Of a stretch of 64,000 bases of DNA, positions 16,288 through 25,389 are shown piece by piece. How positions within the stretch are numbered: the first letter of the stretch is position 1; each line of letters begins with the position of its first letter. The stretch is from NCBI RefSeq assembly GCF_963977235.1, contig NZ_CAXBOD010000009.1, forward strand, positions 51,717 to 115,716, written 5' to 3'. A program made the translations under genes and the position numbers. Under the pieces are notes generated by a model, which saw only the letters and a program-made list of their open reading frames with translations, did not search any database and was not told the origin of the DNA. The DNA is from Albimonas sp963977235. Lineage in GTDB: Bacteria; Pseudomonadota; Alphaproteobacteria; Rhodobacterales; Rhodobacteraceae.

Positions 16288-17298
16288 TCAGGTCGCCGCG
16301 ATCTCGATCTCCAGCCGCTGCGAATACGGCGTCTCGGGCGAGGCGATGGGGCTGGGGAACTCGGGCCGGTTGGGGGCGTCCGGGAAATTCTGCGCCTCGA
16401 GGCAGAGGCCGCCGAAGGGCGCGACCCGCTCGCCGTCGAGCCCCGGAACCGGCAGCGTCAGCCTGGGCGCATCGTAGACCTGCACGCTCGGCTGATCGGT
16501 CCACAGCCGCAGCCGCAGGTCGCCGGACGAGGACACAAGCTCGGCCGCCGGCTGGGCGCGATCGCGCCCCTCGCTCAGCGCATAGGCGTGGTCGATCACG
16601 ATCCCCCGGCCGTCCGCGTCGCGCAGGCTGCGCGCCTCGCGGAAATCGGGCAGCCCCTCGCCGGCCGGGATCAGCCGGCCGGTGGGGATCTTGCCCGCGT
16701 CGATCTCGGCCCAGGCGTGCGCGTCGAGCCGCAGGCGGTGGTCGAGCACCTCGCCGCCCCCGTCGAGGTTCCAGTAGGCGTGCTGGGCGAGGTTGATCGG
16801 GGTCGGGCGGTCGGGGCGGGCGCGCATCTCGTAGGTCAGCCGCGCCCCCGCCAGCCGCACGACGATCTCGAAGGCGACGGCGCCGGGAAAGCCGTCCTCG
16901 CCATCGGGACTGTCGTAGCTCAGGCGCACGGACGAGCCTGCGCCGTCCGCCTCCATCCGCCAGTTGCGCCGCCCCAGCCCATGGCCGCCGTGCAGGATGT
17001 TGGGGCCCTCGTTGGGGGTCAGGCGCACCTCGCGCCCGCCAAGCGGGAACCGCGCGGCGCCGATGCGGTTGGCGACCCGGCCCACCACCGCGCCGTAGGA
17101 GGGCGAGTGCACGGGATAGTCCTCGAACCGCTCCAGCCCGAGCGTGCAGCGCCGCCAGCCGCCCGCCGTCGGCGCGCGCCAGTCGCGCAGCACGCAGCCC
17201 CAGCTCAACAGCCGCACCCGCGCGCGGTCGCTCTCGAGCGTGGCTTGGCGGATCGTCTCGCCCTCGTGACGGGCGATCTCCCGGATCTCGGCGGTCAT
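16288..17298 (-). CDS. galM: Aldose 1-epimerase (galactose mutarotase)
   Basis: 336-aa GalM-family enzyme that interconverts alpha and beta anomers of hexoses. The beta-sandwich landmarks are present: YGAVVGRVANRIGAARFPL, NILHGGHGLGRRNW with the catalytic-region histidine, INLAQHAYWNLDG with the second histidine, and GLCLEAQNFPDAPN with the catalytic glutamate. It stands alone, with its own terminator, convergent with bpt. The sugar used cannot be inferred because no sugar transporter or kinase is nearby. Confidence 0.93.
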   Translation of the reverse strand: MTAEIREIARHEGETIRQATLESDRARVRLLSWGCVLRDWRAPTAGGWRRCTLGLERFEDYPVHSPSYGAVVGRVANRIGAARFPLGGREVRLTPNEGPNILHGGHGLGRRNWRMEADGAGSSVRLSYDSPDGEDGFPGAVAFEIVVRLAGARLTYEMRARPDRPTPINLAQHAYWNLDGGGEVLDHRLRLDAHAWAEIDAGKIPTGRLIPAGEGLPDFREARSLRDADGRGIVIDHAYALSEGRDRAQPAAELVSSSGDLRLRLWTDQPSVQVYDAPRLTLPVPGLDGERVAPFGGLCLEAQNFPDAPNRPEFPSPIASPETPYSQRLEIEIAAT

Positions 17299-17490
17299 GG
17301 TCGTCCTCCCTGCTGGTCCCCCTCAGGTGCGCCCAAGCGGCGCGGCGATCAAGCGCCCCCTCGCGTCAGGCGCGGCGTCTCGACATCGCCGCCCGCGCGC
17401 GTTAGATCAGCGGCCAAGTTGCAAGGGGCGCCTGCGCGCGCTCCGTCTCCGCGCGTGCCGCGCGGCTCGGAAGGAAAGAGCGCCCGTCTC

Positions 17491-17904
17491 ATGGAAAACG
17501 TCCTGCTCATCATCCACCTGATCCTCGCCGCCGTGCTGATCGGCCTGGTTCTGCTGCAGCGCTCCGAGGGCGGCGCGCTGGGCATCGGGGGCGGCGGAGG
17601 CGGGGGCATGGTCTCCTCGCGCGGGGCGACCACGGGCGTGGCCAAGGTGACCTGGGGGGTGGCCGCGGCCTTCATCGTCACCTCGCTGACCCTGACCGTG
17701 ATCGCCGCTCAGAACTCGAACGAGCGTTCGGTGCTCGACCGCATCGGCACGCCCTCGGTCGGCGACGAGGCGCCCGCGACCCCCGGCGGGGACGAGCTTG
17801 CGCCCGACCTGCAGCGCCTGCTGAGCCCGCCGGCCGCCGACGGCGGCGGGACCGGCGCGGCCCCCGCGCCCAACGCGCCGCTGGCGCCGCCCTCGGCCGA
17901 CTGA
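17491..17904 (+). CDS. secG: Preprotein translocase subunit SecG
   Basis: 137-aa SecG, an accessory subunit of the SecYEG inner-membrane channel. Two transmembrane segments are evident (NVLLIIHLILAAVLIGLVLL and VTWGVAAAFIVTSLTLTVIA) separated by the family loop QRSEGGALGIGGGGGGGMVS. The tail is proline/alanine-rich and longer than in enteric SecG, as is common in alphaproteobacteria. GGAAGGAAAGAG upstream of the ATG is a good ribosome-binding site. A 9-bp hairpin (17918-17940) follows the stop but lacks a T tract. Confidence 0.95.
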   Translation: MENVLLIIHLILAAVLIGLVLLQRSEGGALGIGGGGGGGMVSSRGATTGVAKVTWGVAAAFIVTSLTLTVIAAQNSNERSVLDRIGTPSVGDEAPATPGGDELAPDLQRLLSPPAADGGGTGAAPAPNAPLAPPSAD

Positions 17905-18030
17905 CCTGCGCTCCCCTGGCGCGGAGCAAACCTCCGCGCCTCGGTCCGCCGCATTTCGGCCCCCTCGCGGGTCGACGTTCACCCCCGGCCGGCGGCGCCC
18001 CCGCCGGCCGTATCGTATCCCAGCGACCGG

Positions 18031-19947
18031 ATGATCGAGATGAGCGTGCGACCCTCCCTGCCCCTGCGAACGGCCGAGCGCTTCGGCGCCCTTGCCCAGG
18101 ACGCGGCCAGCAGGGGGATCGAGCGTGGCTGGGTCCGGGCGCTGGCGCTGCTGGCCCTGTGCCTGGCGCTGTTCCTGCCCGGCATCGCCGACCTGCCGGT
18201 CACCGACCGCGACGAGGCCCGCTTCGCCCAGGCCACCAAGCAGATGCTCGAGACGCGCGACTTCGTCGACATCCGCTTCCAGGACGAGCCGCGCTGGAAA
18301 AAGCCCATCGGGATCTACTGGATGCAGGCGGCCTCGGTCGCGGCCGTGGGCGGGCCCGAGGGGACCGGCATCTGGGCCTGGCGCATCCCCTCGCTGCTGG
18401 GCGCGATCCTGGCGGTCTTCGCCACCGGCTGGGCGTTCCGGCCGCTGATGGGGGCGCAGGCCGCCACGCTCGCCGCGGGGCTGACCGCGATCAGCCTGGT
18501 GCTGGCGGGCGAGGCCAACATCGCCAAGACCGACGCCATGCTGCTGGGCCTGACGATGATCGCGCTGGGGGCCTGGGTGCGGCTGCTGACCCGCTCGGGC
18601 CTCGCCTCGGCGCCGCCGCCCATCGAGATCGCGGCGGGGCGGGCGCTGGACGTGCCCGACCCTTATGCGCCCTCCGCGCCCGCGGGCAAGGGTTGGAAGG
18701 TGGACCCCTACCACCCCCACGCCGCCCGCCCCGGCCGCGCGGCGCCGGTCGAGGATGCGCGCGCCCCGCGCCCCGACGCGCTGGCGCTGCGGCTGATCCT
18801 GTGGGGGGCGCTGGGCCTTGCGGTGCTGGTCAAGGGGCCCATCGCGCCCGCGATCCTGGCGCTGGCCGTGATCGGCGTGCTGGTGGCCGAGCGCAGCCTC
18901 GCCCCGGTGCGCGCGCTGGGGCTCGCGAGCCTCGGGCCGGTGCTGTTCGTGGCGCTGGTGATCCCCTGGCTGGTGGCGATCCACCTCGCCTCGGACGGGA
19001 TGTTCTGGATGGAGTCGCTGGGCGGCGACTTCCTCGACAAACTCGCCTCGGGGCAGGAGAACCACGGCGCCCCTCCGGGAACCTACTTTGCCGTCGTCTG
19101 GGCGGCGCTGTGGCCCTGGGCGCCGCTGATGCTGCTGGCGGCCCCCTTCGCCTGGCGGACCCGCGGAGCGCGGGCGACCGCGCCGCTGCTGGCGATCGCG
19201 CTGGTCTGGTGGCTGATCATCGAGGCGACGCCCACCAAGCTGCCCCACTACCTGATGCCTGCGGCCCCCGCCGCGGCCGGTCTGGTGGCGCTGTGGCTGA
19301 CCTCGCCCGTGCTGGCGCCCCGGCGCTGGCAGTCGATCGCGGCCGCCGTGCTTTTCGGCGCGGTCGGCGGCGCGCTGGGGCTCGCGATCATCGCGCTGCC
19401 CCTCTATGTCGCCGGCGCCGTCTCGCCCTGGGGCGCGGCGCTGGCGGTGATCGGGCTGGTCTTCGTGGCGCTGGGGACGCTGTCGCTGTGGACCGTGCGG
19501 CGCGGGGCGGCGGTGGCGGCGATGTTCGCCGCGGCGCTCGCCCTCTACCCCGCCACGCTGCAGTTCGCCCTGCCCGCCCTGACCTGGGGCTTTCCCAGCA
19601 CGCTGATGGCCAGCGCCGCGGCCCCCTTTGAGGCCTGCGTCGGCCGCCCCGCCGACACCCAGAGCTATCGCGAGCCGAGCCTGGTGTTCCTGCAGGGCAC
19701 CGGCGTCCGCCTGCTCCAGCCGGCCGAGGCCGCGGACTCGCTTCGCGACGACCCCGCGCCGCTGGTCTGGATCGAGGATCGCCGCCGCGACCAGCTCGAC
19801 CAGGCGCTGAACCCCACCGGCGAGGCCCCGCCGCCGGCGCTGCGCGAGCTGACCTCGGTCACCGCCTTCAACCCCAACCGCGGCGGCGTGACCACCCTGC
19901 GCCTGTTCACCCGCGAGGGCGCCGAGCTGTTCGCCGCCTGCCCCTGA
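18031..19947 (+). CDS. ArnT-like glycosyltransferase family 39 membrane protein
   Basis: 638-aa polytopic inner-membrane protein of the PMT/ArnT superfamily, which transfers a sugar from a polyprenyl-phosphate carrier to lipid A or another acceptor on the periplasmic side. The periplasmic-loop signature LPVTDRDEARFAQATKQMLE near residue 55 carries the catalytic-type acidic residue, and KKPIGIYWMQAASV and TKLPHYLMPAAPA follow as in ArnT. At least ten hydrophobic segments are visible. A second ATG at 18040 could be the true start. A GT2 glycosyltransferase and a lipid-A N-domain protein follow after a hairpin and probable promoter, suggesting one lipid-glycosylation pathway. Substrate sugar and acceptor are unknown. 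Confidence 0.88.
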   Translation: MIEMSVRPSLPLRTAERFGALAQDAASRGIERGWVRALALLALCLALFLPGIADLPVTDRDEARFAQATKQMLETRDFVDIRFQDEPRWKKPIGIYWMQAASVAAVGGPEGTGIWAWRIPSLLGAILAVFATGWAFRPLMGAQAATLAAGLTAISLVLAGEANIAKTDAMLLGLTMIALGAWVRLLTRSGLASAPPPIEIAAGRALDVPDPYAPSAPAGKGWKVDPYHPHAARPGRAAPVEDARAPRPDALALRLILWGALGLAVLVKGPIAPAILALAVIGVLVAERSLAPVRALGLASLGPVLFVALVIPWLVAIHLASDGMFWMESLGGDFLDKLASGQENHGAPPGTYFAVVWAALWPWAPLMLLAAPFAWRTRGARATAPLLAIALVWWLIIEATPTKLPHYLMPAAPAAAGLVALWLTSPVLAPRRWQSIAAAVLFGAVGGALGLAIIALPLYVAGAVSPWGAALAVIGLVFVALGTLSLWTVRRGAAVAAMFAAALALYPATLQFALPALTWGFPSTLMASAAAPFEACVGRPADTQSYREPSLVFLQGTGVRLLQPAEAADSLRDDPAPLVWIEDRRRDQLDQALNPTGEAPPPALRELTSVTAFNPNRGGVTTLRLFTREGAELFAACP

Positions 19948-19959
19948 TCGCCTGATCGC

Positions 19960-19988
19960 CGAGGCCGGGGCGCCACGCCCCGGCCTCG
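19960..19988 (+). terminator. Probable terminator hairpin after the ArnT-like gene
   Basis: Perfect 13-bp stem (19960-19972 with 19976-19988) with a CCA loop, 13 bases after the stop codon. There is no T tract, only CTCCTC, so it may act weakly or as a 3' stabilising hairpin. Confidence 0.5.
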
Positions 19989-20003
19989 CTCCTCACCCCG
20001 CGC

Positions 20004-20032
20004 TTGGCCCCGGGCGCCGCCCGCGCTATACC
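20004..20032 (+). promoter_or_regulatory. Putative promoter of the GT2/LABN gene pair
   Basis: TTGGCC (20004-20009), 17-bp spacer, TATACC (20027-20032), with the start codon 26 bases further. The match to sigma-70 consensus is four of six at each box. It follows directly on the hairpin of the previous gene. Confidence 0.45.
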
Positions 20033-20058
20033 GCGCCCCCGGAGCCGAGGGACCCCGC

Positions 20059-20814
20059 ATGATCAGCCCGCGCATCACCGTCATCGCCCCGATGAAGAAC
20101 GAGGCGGAGAACGTCGCCGCCCTCGCGGACGAGATCGCGGCCGCCTGCGCCTCGCTCGCCCCGTTCGAGGCGATCTTCGTCAACGACGGTTCGGACGACG
20201 ACACCTCCGGCGCCATCGCCGCCGCCCGCGCCCGCCACCCCTGGCTGCGGGAGCTGCGCCACGCCGCCTCCTGCGGGCAGTCGGCCGCGGTGCTTTCGGG
20301 CGTGCGGGCGGCCCGGGCGCCGATCTGCTGCACGCTCGACGGCGACGGGCAGAACCCGCCGGCAGAGATCCCCAACCTCGTGGCGCCGCTGCTCGACGAC
20401 GCCACCGGCCGGCTGGGCCTGGTGGCGGGCCAGCGGGTGGACCGGCAGGACACGGCGTCGAAGAAATGGGCCTCGCGCGCGGCCAACGGCCTGCGTCGGC
20501 GGATGCTGCACGACGACACCCGCGACACCGGCTGCGGCCTCAAGGCCTTCCCGCGCGCGGTGTTCCTGTCGCTGCCGTTCTTCGATCACATCCACCGCTA
20601 CCTGCCCGCGCTGGTCAAGCGCGAGGGCTACCGTGTGGCGCTGGTCGACGTCTCCCACCGCGCGCGCGGCGCGGGCAATTCCAACTACACCAACTTCGGG
20701 CGCGCGCTGGTCGGGGCGCTGGACCTCCTGGGCGTGTGGTGGCTGATCCGCCGGCGCAAGCTGCAGACGGTCGCCGCGCTCGACCCCGGCCTCGACGAAC
20801 CGGACCCCGCATGA
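20059..20814 (+). CDS. Family 2 glycosyltransferase (polyprenyl-phosphate sugar synthase type)
   Basis: 251-aa GT2 (DPM1/ArnC-like) enzyme that would load a sugar onto undecaprenyl phosphate on the cytosolic face. The GT-A fold signatures are present: TVIAPMKNEAENVAALADEI, IFVNDGSDDDTSGAI, ICCTLDGDGQNPPAEIPNL (DXD-type metal site), and RDTGCGLKAFPRAVF with a C-terminal basic region. Unlike ArnC it lacks a long C-terminal transmembrane tail. It overlaps the next gene by four bases (ATGA), so product stoichiometry is coupled. It probably supplies the donor for the ArnT-like protein encoded upstream. Confidence 0.9.
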   Translation: MISPRITVIAPMKNEAENVAALADEIAAACASLAPFEAIFVNDGSDDDTSGAIAAARARHPWLRELRHAASCGQSAAVLSGVRAARAPICCTLDGDGQNPPAEIPNLVAPLLDDATGRLGLVAGQRVDRQDTASKKWASRAANGLRRRMLHDDTRDTGCGLKAFPRAVFLSLPFFDHIHRYLPALVKREGYRVALVDVSHRARGAGNSNYTNFGRALVGALDLLGVWWLIRRRKLQTVAALDPGLDEPDPA

Positions 20815-21146
20815 TGCAGGCGCTGGCCGAGTTCCTGGGCGCGGACACGATGCTCGAGTTCGCGTGGATCCTGATCGGCCTCGCCGGTCAGGCGCTGTTC
20901 ATGGGCCGCTTTCTGGTGCAGTGGATCGCCTCCGAGAAGGCCCGGCGCTCGGTGATCCCGCTGGCCTTCTGGTGGTTCTCGATCGGGGGCGCGGCGGTGC
21001 TGCTGGCCTATGCGATCCACCGCGGCGACCCGGTGTTCATCCTGGGCCAGAGCCTGGGCTTCTTCATCTACGCAAGAAACCTGTGGCTGATCCGCGCCGA
21101 GCGTCGCGGCGCCGACGTCACGCCCCCTCCGCCGCCCACCGCCTGA
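20811..21146 (+). CDS. Lipid-A-disaccharide synthase N-terminal (LABN) domain membrane protein
   Basis: 111-aa protein made of about three transmembrane helices with the LABN domain motifs GQALFMGRFLVQWIASEKARRSVIPLAFWWFS and DPVFILGQSLGFFIYARNLWLI. This domain is named from its position before LpxB in some bacteria but also occurs alone next to GT2/ArnT-type genes. There it may be a small flippase-like partner for the polyprenyl-linked sugar, an inference from its SMR-like size and context. It is translationally coupled to the GT2 gene. Confidence 0.88.
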   Translation: MMQALAEFLGADTMLEFAWILIGLAGQALFMGRFLVQWIASEKARRSVIPLAFWWFSIGGAAVLLAYAIHRGDPVFILGQSLGFFIYARNLWLIRAERRGADVTPPPPPTA

Positions 21147-21234
21147 ACGCCCCCTTGCGCCGACCGCCCAAGCGGTCTTTGATGCGTCGCAGCAGCGCGC
21201 GGAGGAACCGCGCCTTCCCGCATCAGAGGGACCG

Positions 21235-21585
21235 ATGGGACGACTCACCACGCATGTGCTGGACACCGCCTCCGGCCGCCCCGCCGCGGGGATCCGGATC
21301 GACCTCTACCGGCTCGCCGCCGACAGCCGCGACCTGCTGAGCGAGACGGTGACCAATGCCGACGGCCGCACCGACGCGCCGATGCTGGAAGGAACCGCCT
21401 TCCGCGCAGGCACTTACGAGCTGGTCTTCCACTGCGGTCCCTACCTCGAGGAGCGCGGCGGCGACCTGCCCTCGCCCCCGTTCCTCTCCGACATCCCGAT
21501 CCGCTTCGGCATTGCGTCCGAGACGCACTACCACGTGCCCCTGTTGCTCTCGCCCTACGGCTACTCCACCTACCGGGGGTCGTGA
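21235..21585 (+). CDS. uraH: 5-hydroxyisourate hydrolase
   Basis: 116-aa transthyretin-related protein converting 5-hydroxyisourate to OHCU in urate breakdown. The family's active-site elements are visible: LTTHVLDTASGRPAAGI at the start, ETVTNADGRTDAP, and the C-terminal tetrapeptide YRGS preceded by HYHVPLLLSPYGYSTY. It is the first gene of the purine cluster, ending one base before xdhA. No uricase or OHCU decarboxylase gene is in the window, so those steps must be encoded elsewhere. Confidence 0.96.
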   Translation: MGRLTTHVLDTASGRPAAGIRIDLYRLAADSRDLLSETVTNADGRTDAPMLEGTAFRAGTYELVFHCGPYLEERGGDLPSPPFLSDIPIRFGIASETHYHVPLLLSPYGYSTYRGS

Positions 21586-21586
21586 G

Positions 21587-23029
21587 ATGCGCGACGACCT
21601 GCGCTTCGTTCTCAACGGCGAGGCGGTCTCGCTGCGGGACGTCGACCCGCGCGCCACGCTGCTCGACTGGCTGCGCGAGAGCCGCCGCCTAACCGGCACG
21701 AAGGAAGGCTGCAACGAGGGCGACTGCGGCGCCTGCACGGTCGCGGTGACCCGGCTCGAGGACGGCGTCCCCCGCCGCCGGGCGGTGAACGCCTGCATCC
21801 AGTTGATGCCGATGCTCGACGGCGCCGCGGTGACCACGGTCGAGGCCCTGGCCGGCCCCGACCGCCTCCACCCCGCCCAGCAGGCGATGGTCGACCTGCA
21901 CGGCTCGCAATGCGGCTTCTGCACGCCGGGCTTCGTGATGAGCCTGTGGAGCGCCTATCCCGACGGCCCCCAGCCGCCCCGGGCGGTCGAGGACGCCATT
22001 GCTGGAAACCTTTGTCGCTGCACGGGTTACGGCCCGATCCTCGAGTCCGGCGAGAAGATGCACAGCCTCCCCGCCCCGGACTGGGAGACGGACCCGTCCC
22101 CTGCGCTCGAGGCCCTCTCCGCCCCCGAGACCCTGACCCTGACCGCCGCGGACTGCACCGCCTATGTCCCCGCGACCGAGGACGAGCTTGCGACCCTGGT
22201 CGCCGCGCACCCCGAGGCGGTGATCGTCGCGGGCGCCACCGACGTCGGCCTGTGGATCACCAAGCGGCTGATGGAACCCGAGACCCTGATCTTCGTGAAC
22301 CGGGTCAAGGGCTTCGACCGAGTGCTTGAAACCCCGACCCATGTCGAGCTGGGGGCGGCCGCCACCTACGCCCGCGCCGCCGAGGCCCTGGCGCGCCTCT
22401 CGCCCGATCTTGGAGAGATGGTCCGCCGGCTGGGCTCGGTCCAGGTTCGCAACTCCGGCTGTGTGGGCGCGAACATCGCCAACGGTTCGCCCATCGGCGA
22501 CGGCCCACCGCCCCTGATCGCGCTGGGCGCCGAGCTGGTGCTGCGCCATGGCGAGCGCACCCGCACGATCCCCCTCGAGGCCTTCTTCCTCGACTACGGC
22601 AAGCAGGACCGGGCGGCCGGCGAATACGTCTCGGCCGTGCGCATTCCGCGCCCCAAGAGCCCGGACTCGCTGAAGGTCTACAAGATCTCCAAGCGCTTCG
22701 ACCAGGACATCACCGCCACCCTCGGCGCCTTCCTGATCGAGGTCGCGGATGGGACCGTCGCCTCGGCCTCCATCGTCTACGGCGGCATGGCCGGCACCCC
22801 GAAGCGCGCCCGCGCGGTCGAGGCCGCGCTGCTCGGCAAACCCTGGTCCCTGGCGACCGTCGAGGCGGCCCTGCCGGCCTATGCCGAGGACTTCGAACCG
22901 ATGAGTGACATGCGCGCCTCTGGCGAGTATCGCCTGCGCACCGCGCAGAACCTGCTTCTGAAGGTGTTCCACGAAACCTCTGGCGCCGCAGGACAAACTC
23001 GTCTCGTCGGCGCGGAGGCGCTGGCATGA
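21587..23029 (+). CDS. xdhA: Xanthine dehydrogenase small subunit (2Fe-2S/FAD)
   Basis: 480-aa XdhA. Two [2Fe-2S] domains at the N-terminus are marked by TKEGCNEGDCGACTVAV and QCGFCTPGFVMSLW, with NLCRCTGYGPI further on. The FAD domain follows (IVAGATDVGLWITK and LGSVQVRNSGCVGANIANGSPIGDGPP). The protein passes electrons from the molybdenum subunit to NAD+. The ATG at 21587 lies one base after the uraH stop; the frame is open further upstream only as a shadow of uraH. It overlaps xdhB by four bases. Confidence 0.96.
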   Translation: MRDDLRFVLNGEAVSLRDVDPRATLLDWLRESRRLTGTKEGCNEGDCGACTVAVTRLEDGVPRRRAVNACIQLMPMLDGAAVTTVEALAGPDRLHPAQQAMVDLHGSQCGFCTPGFVMSLWSAYPDGPQPPRAVEDAIAGNLCRCTGYGPILESGEKMHSLPAPDWETDPSPALEALSAPETLTLTAADCTAYVPATEDELATLVAAHPEAVIVAGATDVGLWITKRLMEPETLIFVNRVKGFDRVLETPTHVELGAAATYARAAEALARLSPDLGEMVRRLGSVQVRNSGCVGANIANGSPIGDGPPPLIALGAELVLRHGERTRTIPLEAFFLDYGKQDRAAGEYVSAVRIPRPKSPDSLKVYKISKRFDQDITATLGAFLIEVADGTVASASIVYGGMAGTPKRARAVEAALLGKPWSLATVEAALPAYAEDFEPMSDMRASGEYRLRTAQNLLLKVFHETSGAAGQTRLVGAEALA

Positions 23030-25389
23030 ACGCCCCCACGAAGCCGCTCTCGCAGAAGACCGCGATCGACGGCGGCGTGCGCGCGGCGCAGCGCCACGAC
23101 TCCGGGCACAAGCACGTCTCCGGCTCGGCGACCTATGTCGACGACATCCCCACGCCGGCCAACTGCCTCTCGGTCGCCTTCGGCCTGTCGACCAAGGCCC
23201 GCGCCCGCATCCGCTCGATCGACCTCGCCCCCGTGCGCGCCGCGCCCGGCGTGGTCGAGGTGCTGACCGCCGCGGACATCCCCGGCGCCAACGACGTCTC
23301 GCCCAACGCCTCCCACGAGCCGCTGCTGGCCGAGGATGGGGAGGTCTTCTTCGTCGGCCAGCCGATCTTCGCCGTGATCGCCGACACCCACCTCGCCGCC
23401 CGCAAGGCCGCGCGCCTGGCGCAGATCGAGTGGGAGGAGCTGCCCGCCATCCTGACGGTCGAGGACGCCGTCGCCGCCGACAGCCTGTTCGAGCCGCCCT
23501 ATGTGATGCAGCGCGGCGACGCGCAGGCGGCGATCGCGGCTGCTCCGAAGCGGATCGAAGGCTCCATCGGCATCGGCGGCCAGGAGCATTTCTACCTGGA
23601 ATCTCAAGCCGCTCTGGCCGTTCCCGGAGAAGACGGCGACGTCACGATCCACTGCTCCTCCCAGCATCCGACCGAGATCCAGCACAAGGTCGCCGAGAAC
23701 CTCGGCGTCCCGTTCCACGCGGTCACCGTCGAGGTGCGCCGGATGGGCGGCGGGTTCGGCGGCAAGGAGAGCCAGGGCAACGCACTGGCCGCCATCTGCG
23801 CCGTCGCCGCCAAGCGCCTGAACCGCCCCGTGAAAATGCGCTACGACCGCGACGACGACATGCAGATCACCGGCAAGCGCCACGGGTTCCGCATCGACTA
23901 TCGCGTGGGCATCGACGCGGAGGGCCGCATCCTGGGCATCCACTTCGAACAGCTCGCCCATTGCGGCTGGTCGCTGGACCTCTCGATGCCCGTCGCCGAC
24001 CGCGCGATGTTCCACGCCGACAACGCCTACTATTTTCCCGCGGTTTGCATCCGCTCTTACCGTTGCCGCACAAATACCTGCTCCAACACGGCTTTCCGTG
24101 GTTTTGGGGGCCCCCAGGGCATGGTGGGGATCGAGCGGGTGATGGACCACATCGCCTTCGAGCTCGGCCGCGACCCCACCGAGATCCGCGCGCTGAACTA
24201 CTACGACCGTCCCGGCGGAGACCGCGTCACGACCCCCTATCACATGGAGGTCGAGGACAACGTCATCCACGCGCTGGCCGAGCAGTTGCTCGCCTCCTCC
24301 GACTATGCCGAGCGCCGGGCGAAGATCAACGAATTCAATGCGCAAAGTCCCGTCCTTAAGAAAGGGCTTGCGTTCACGCCGGTGAAGTTCGGCATCTCCT
24401 TCACGCTGACCTGGATGAACCAGGCCTCGGCGCTGGTGCATATCTACACCGACGGCTCTGTCCACCTGAACCACGGCGGCACCGAGATGGGCCAGGGCCT
24501 GTTCGTGAAAGTCGCCCAGGTCGCAGCCGAGATCTTCCAGATCGACCTCGACCGCGTGAAGATCACCGCCACCAACACCGGAAAGTCGGCCAACACCGCC
24601 CCCACCGCCGCGAGTTCGGGCAGCGACATCAACGGCATGGCGGTCAAACATGCCTGCGAGCAGATCCGCGACCGCCTGATCGCCTTCGCCGCCGAGCGCT
24701 TCCAGGCCCGCCCCGCCGACGTCGCCTTCCTCCCCGGCCGGGTGAAGGTCGGCGAGGCCGAGATCGCCTTCGACGAGCTGGTCAAACAGGCCTTCATGTC
24801 CCGCGTCAGCCTCTCGGCCGCGGGCCACTACGCGACCCCCAAGATCCACTGGGACCGCGCCGCCGCCCGCGGCCGGCCGTTCTACTACTTCGCCTATGGC
24901 GCGGCCGTGACCGAGGCGACCATCGACACGCTGACCGGCGAGTATCGCTTCGACCGCGCCGACCTGCTCCACGACGTCGGCCGCTCGCTGAACCCGGCCA
25001 TCGACCTCGGCCAGATCGAGGGCGGCTACATCCAGGGCCTCGGCTGGCTGACCATGGAGGAGCTGTTCTGGGACGAGGCGGGCCGCCTGCGCACGCACGC
25101 GCCCTCGACCTACAAGATCCCCACCGCCTCGGACCGGCCGGAGATGCGCATGACGCTCTTCGACAACGAGAACCGGGAGGAGACGATCTTCCGCTCGAAG
25201 GCCGTCGGCGAACCCCCTCTGATGCTTGGTATTTCCGCGCTGCTTGCGCTGTCGGACGCGGTCGCCGCCTGCGGGGACGGCACGATCTATCCCGCGCTCG
25301 ACGCCCCCGCGACGCCCGAGCGGGTGCTGCGCGCCGTTGACCACGTGCGCGGCCGCGCCTGGGAGACGCGGCGGGAGAGCGGCCGGTGA
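23026..25389 (+). CDS. xdhB: Xanthine dehydrogenase molybdopterin-binding subunit
   Basis: 787-aa XdhB, the molybdenum-cofactor subunit that hydroxylates hypoxanthine and xanthine to urate. Landmarks include GSATYVDDIPTPANCLSVA near the N-terminus, the cofactor loops RRMGGGFGGKESQG and AFRGFGGPQGMVGIERV, GTEMGQGLFVKVAQVAA, and the C-terminal KAVGEPPLMLGISALLALSD that holds the catalytic glutamate. It starts on an ATGA overlap with xdhA and ends on a GTGA overlap with xdhC. Confidence 0.97.
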   Translation: MNAPTKPLSQKTAIDGGVRAAQRHDSGHKHVSGSATYVDDIPTPANCLSVAFGLSTKARARIRSIDLAPVRAAPGVVEVLTAADIPGANDVSPNASHEPLLAEDGEVFFVGQPIFAVIADTHLAARKAARLAQIEWEELPAILTVEDAVAADSLFEPPYVMQRGDAQAAIAAAPKRIEGSIGIGGQEHFYLESQAALAVPGEDGDVTIHCSSQHPTEIQHKVAENLGVPFHAVTVEVRRMGGGFGGKESQGNALAAICAVAAKRLNRPVKMRYDRDDDMQITGKRHGFRIDYRVGIDAEGRILGIHFEQLAHCGWSLDLSMPVADRAMFHADNAYYFPAVCIRSYRCRTNTCSNTAFRGFGGPQGMVGIERVMDHIAFELGRDPTEIRALNYYDRPGGDRVTTPYHMEVEDNVIHALAEQLLASSDYAERRAKINEFNAQSPVLKKGLAFTPVKFGISFTLTWMNQASALVHIYTDGSVHLNHGGTEMGQGLFVKVAQVAAEIFQIDLDRVKITATNTGKSANTAPTAASSGSDINGMAVKHACEQIRDRLIAFAAERFQARPADVAFLPGRVKVGEAEIAFDELVKQAFMSRVSLSAAGHYATPKIHWDRAAARGRPFYYFAYGAAVTEATIDTLTGEYRFDRADLLHDVGRSLNPAIDLGQIEGGYIQGLGWLTMEELFWDEAGRLRTHAPSTYKIPTASDRPEMRMTLFDNENREETIFRSKAVGEPPLMLGISALLALSDAVAACGDGTIYPALDAPATPERVLRAVDHVRGRAWETRRESGR

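Noticed and set aside
16228..17490. Rightward open frame extending secG by over 400 codons
   Set aside because: It is antisense to galM and has shadow composition. The secG ATG at 17491 has its own ribosome-binding site.
17918..17940. Rho-independent terminator after secG
   Set aside because: The 9-bp stem is perfect but is followed by TCGGTCCGCC with no T tract, so I mention it only under secG.
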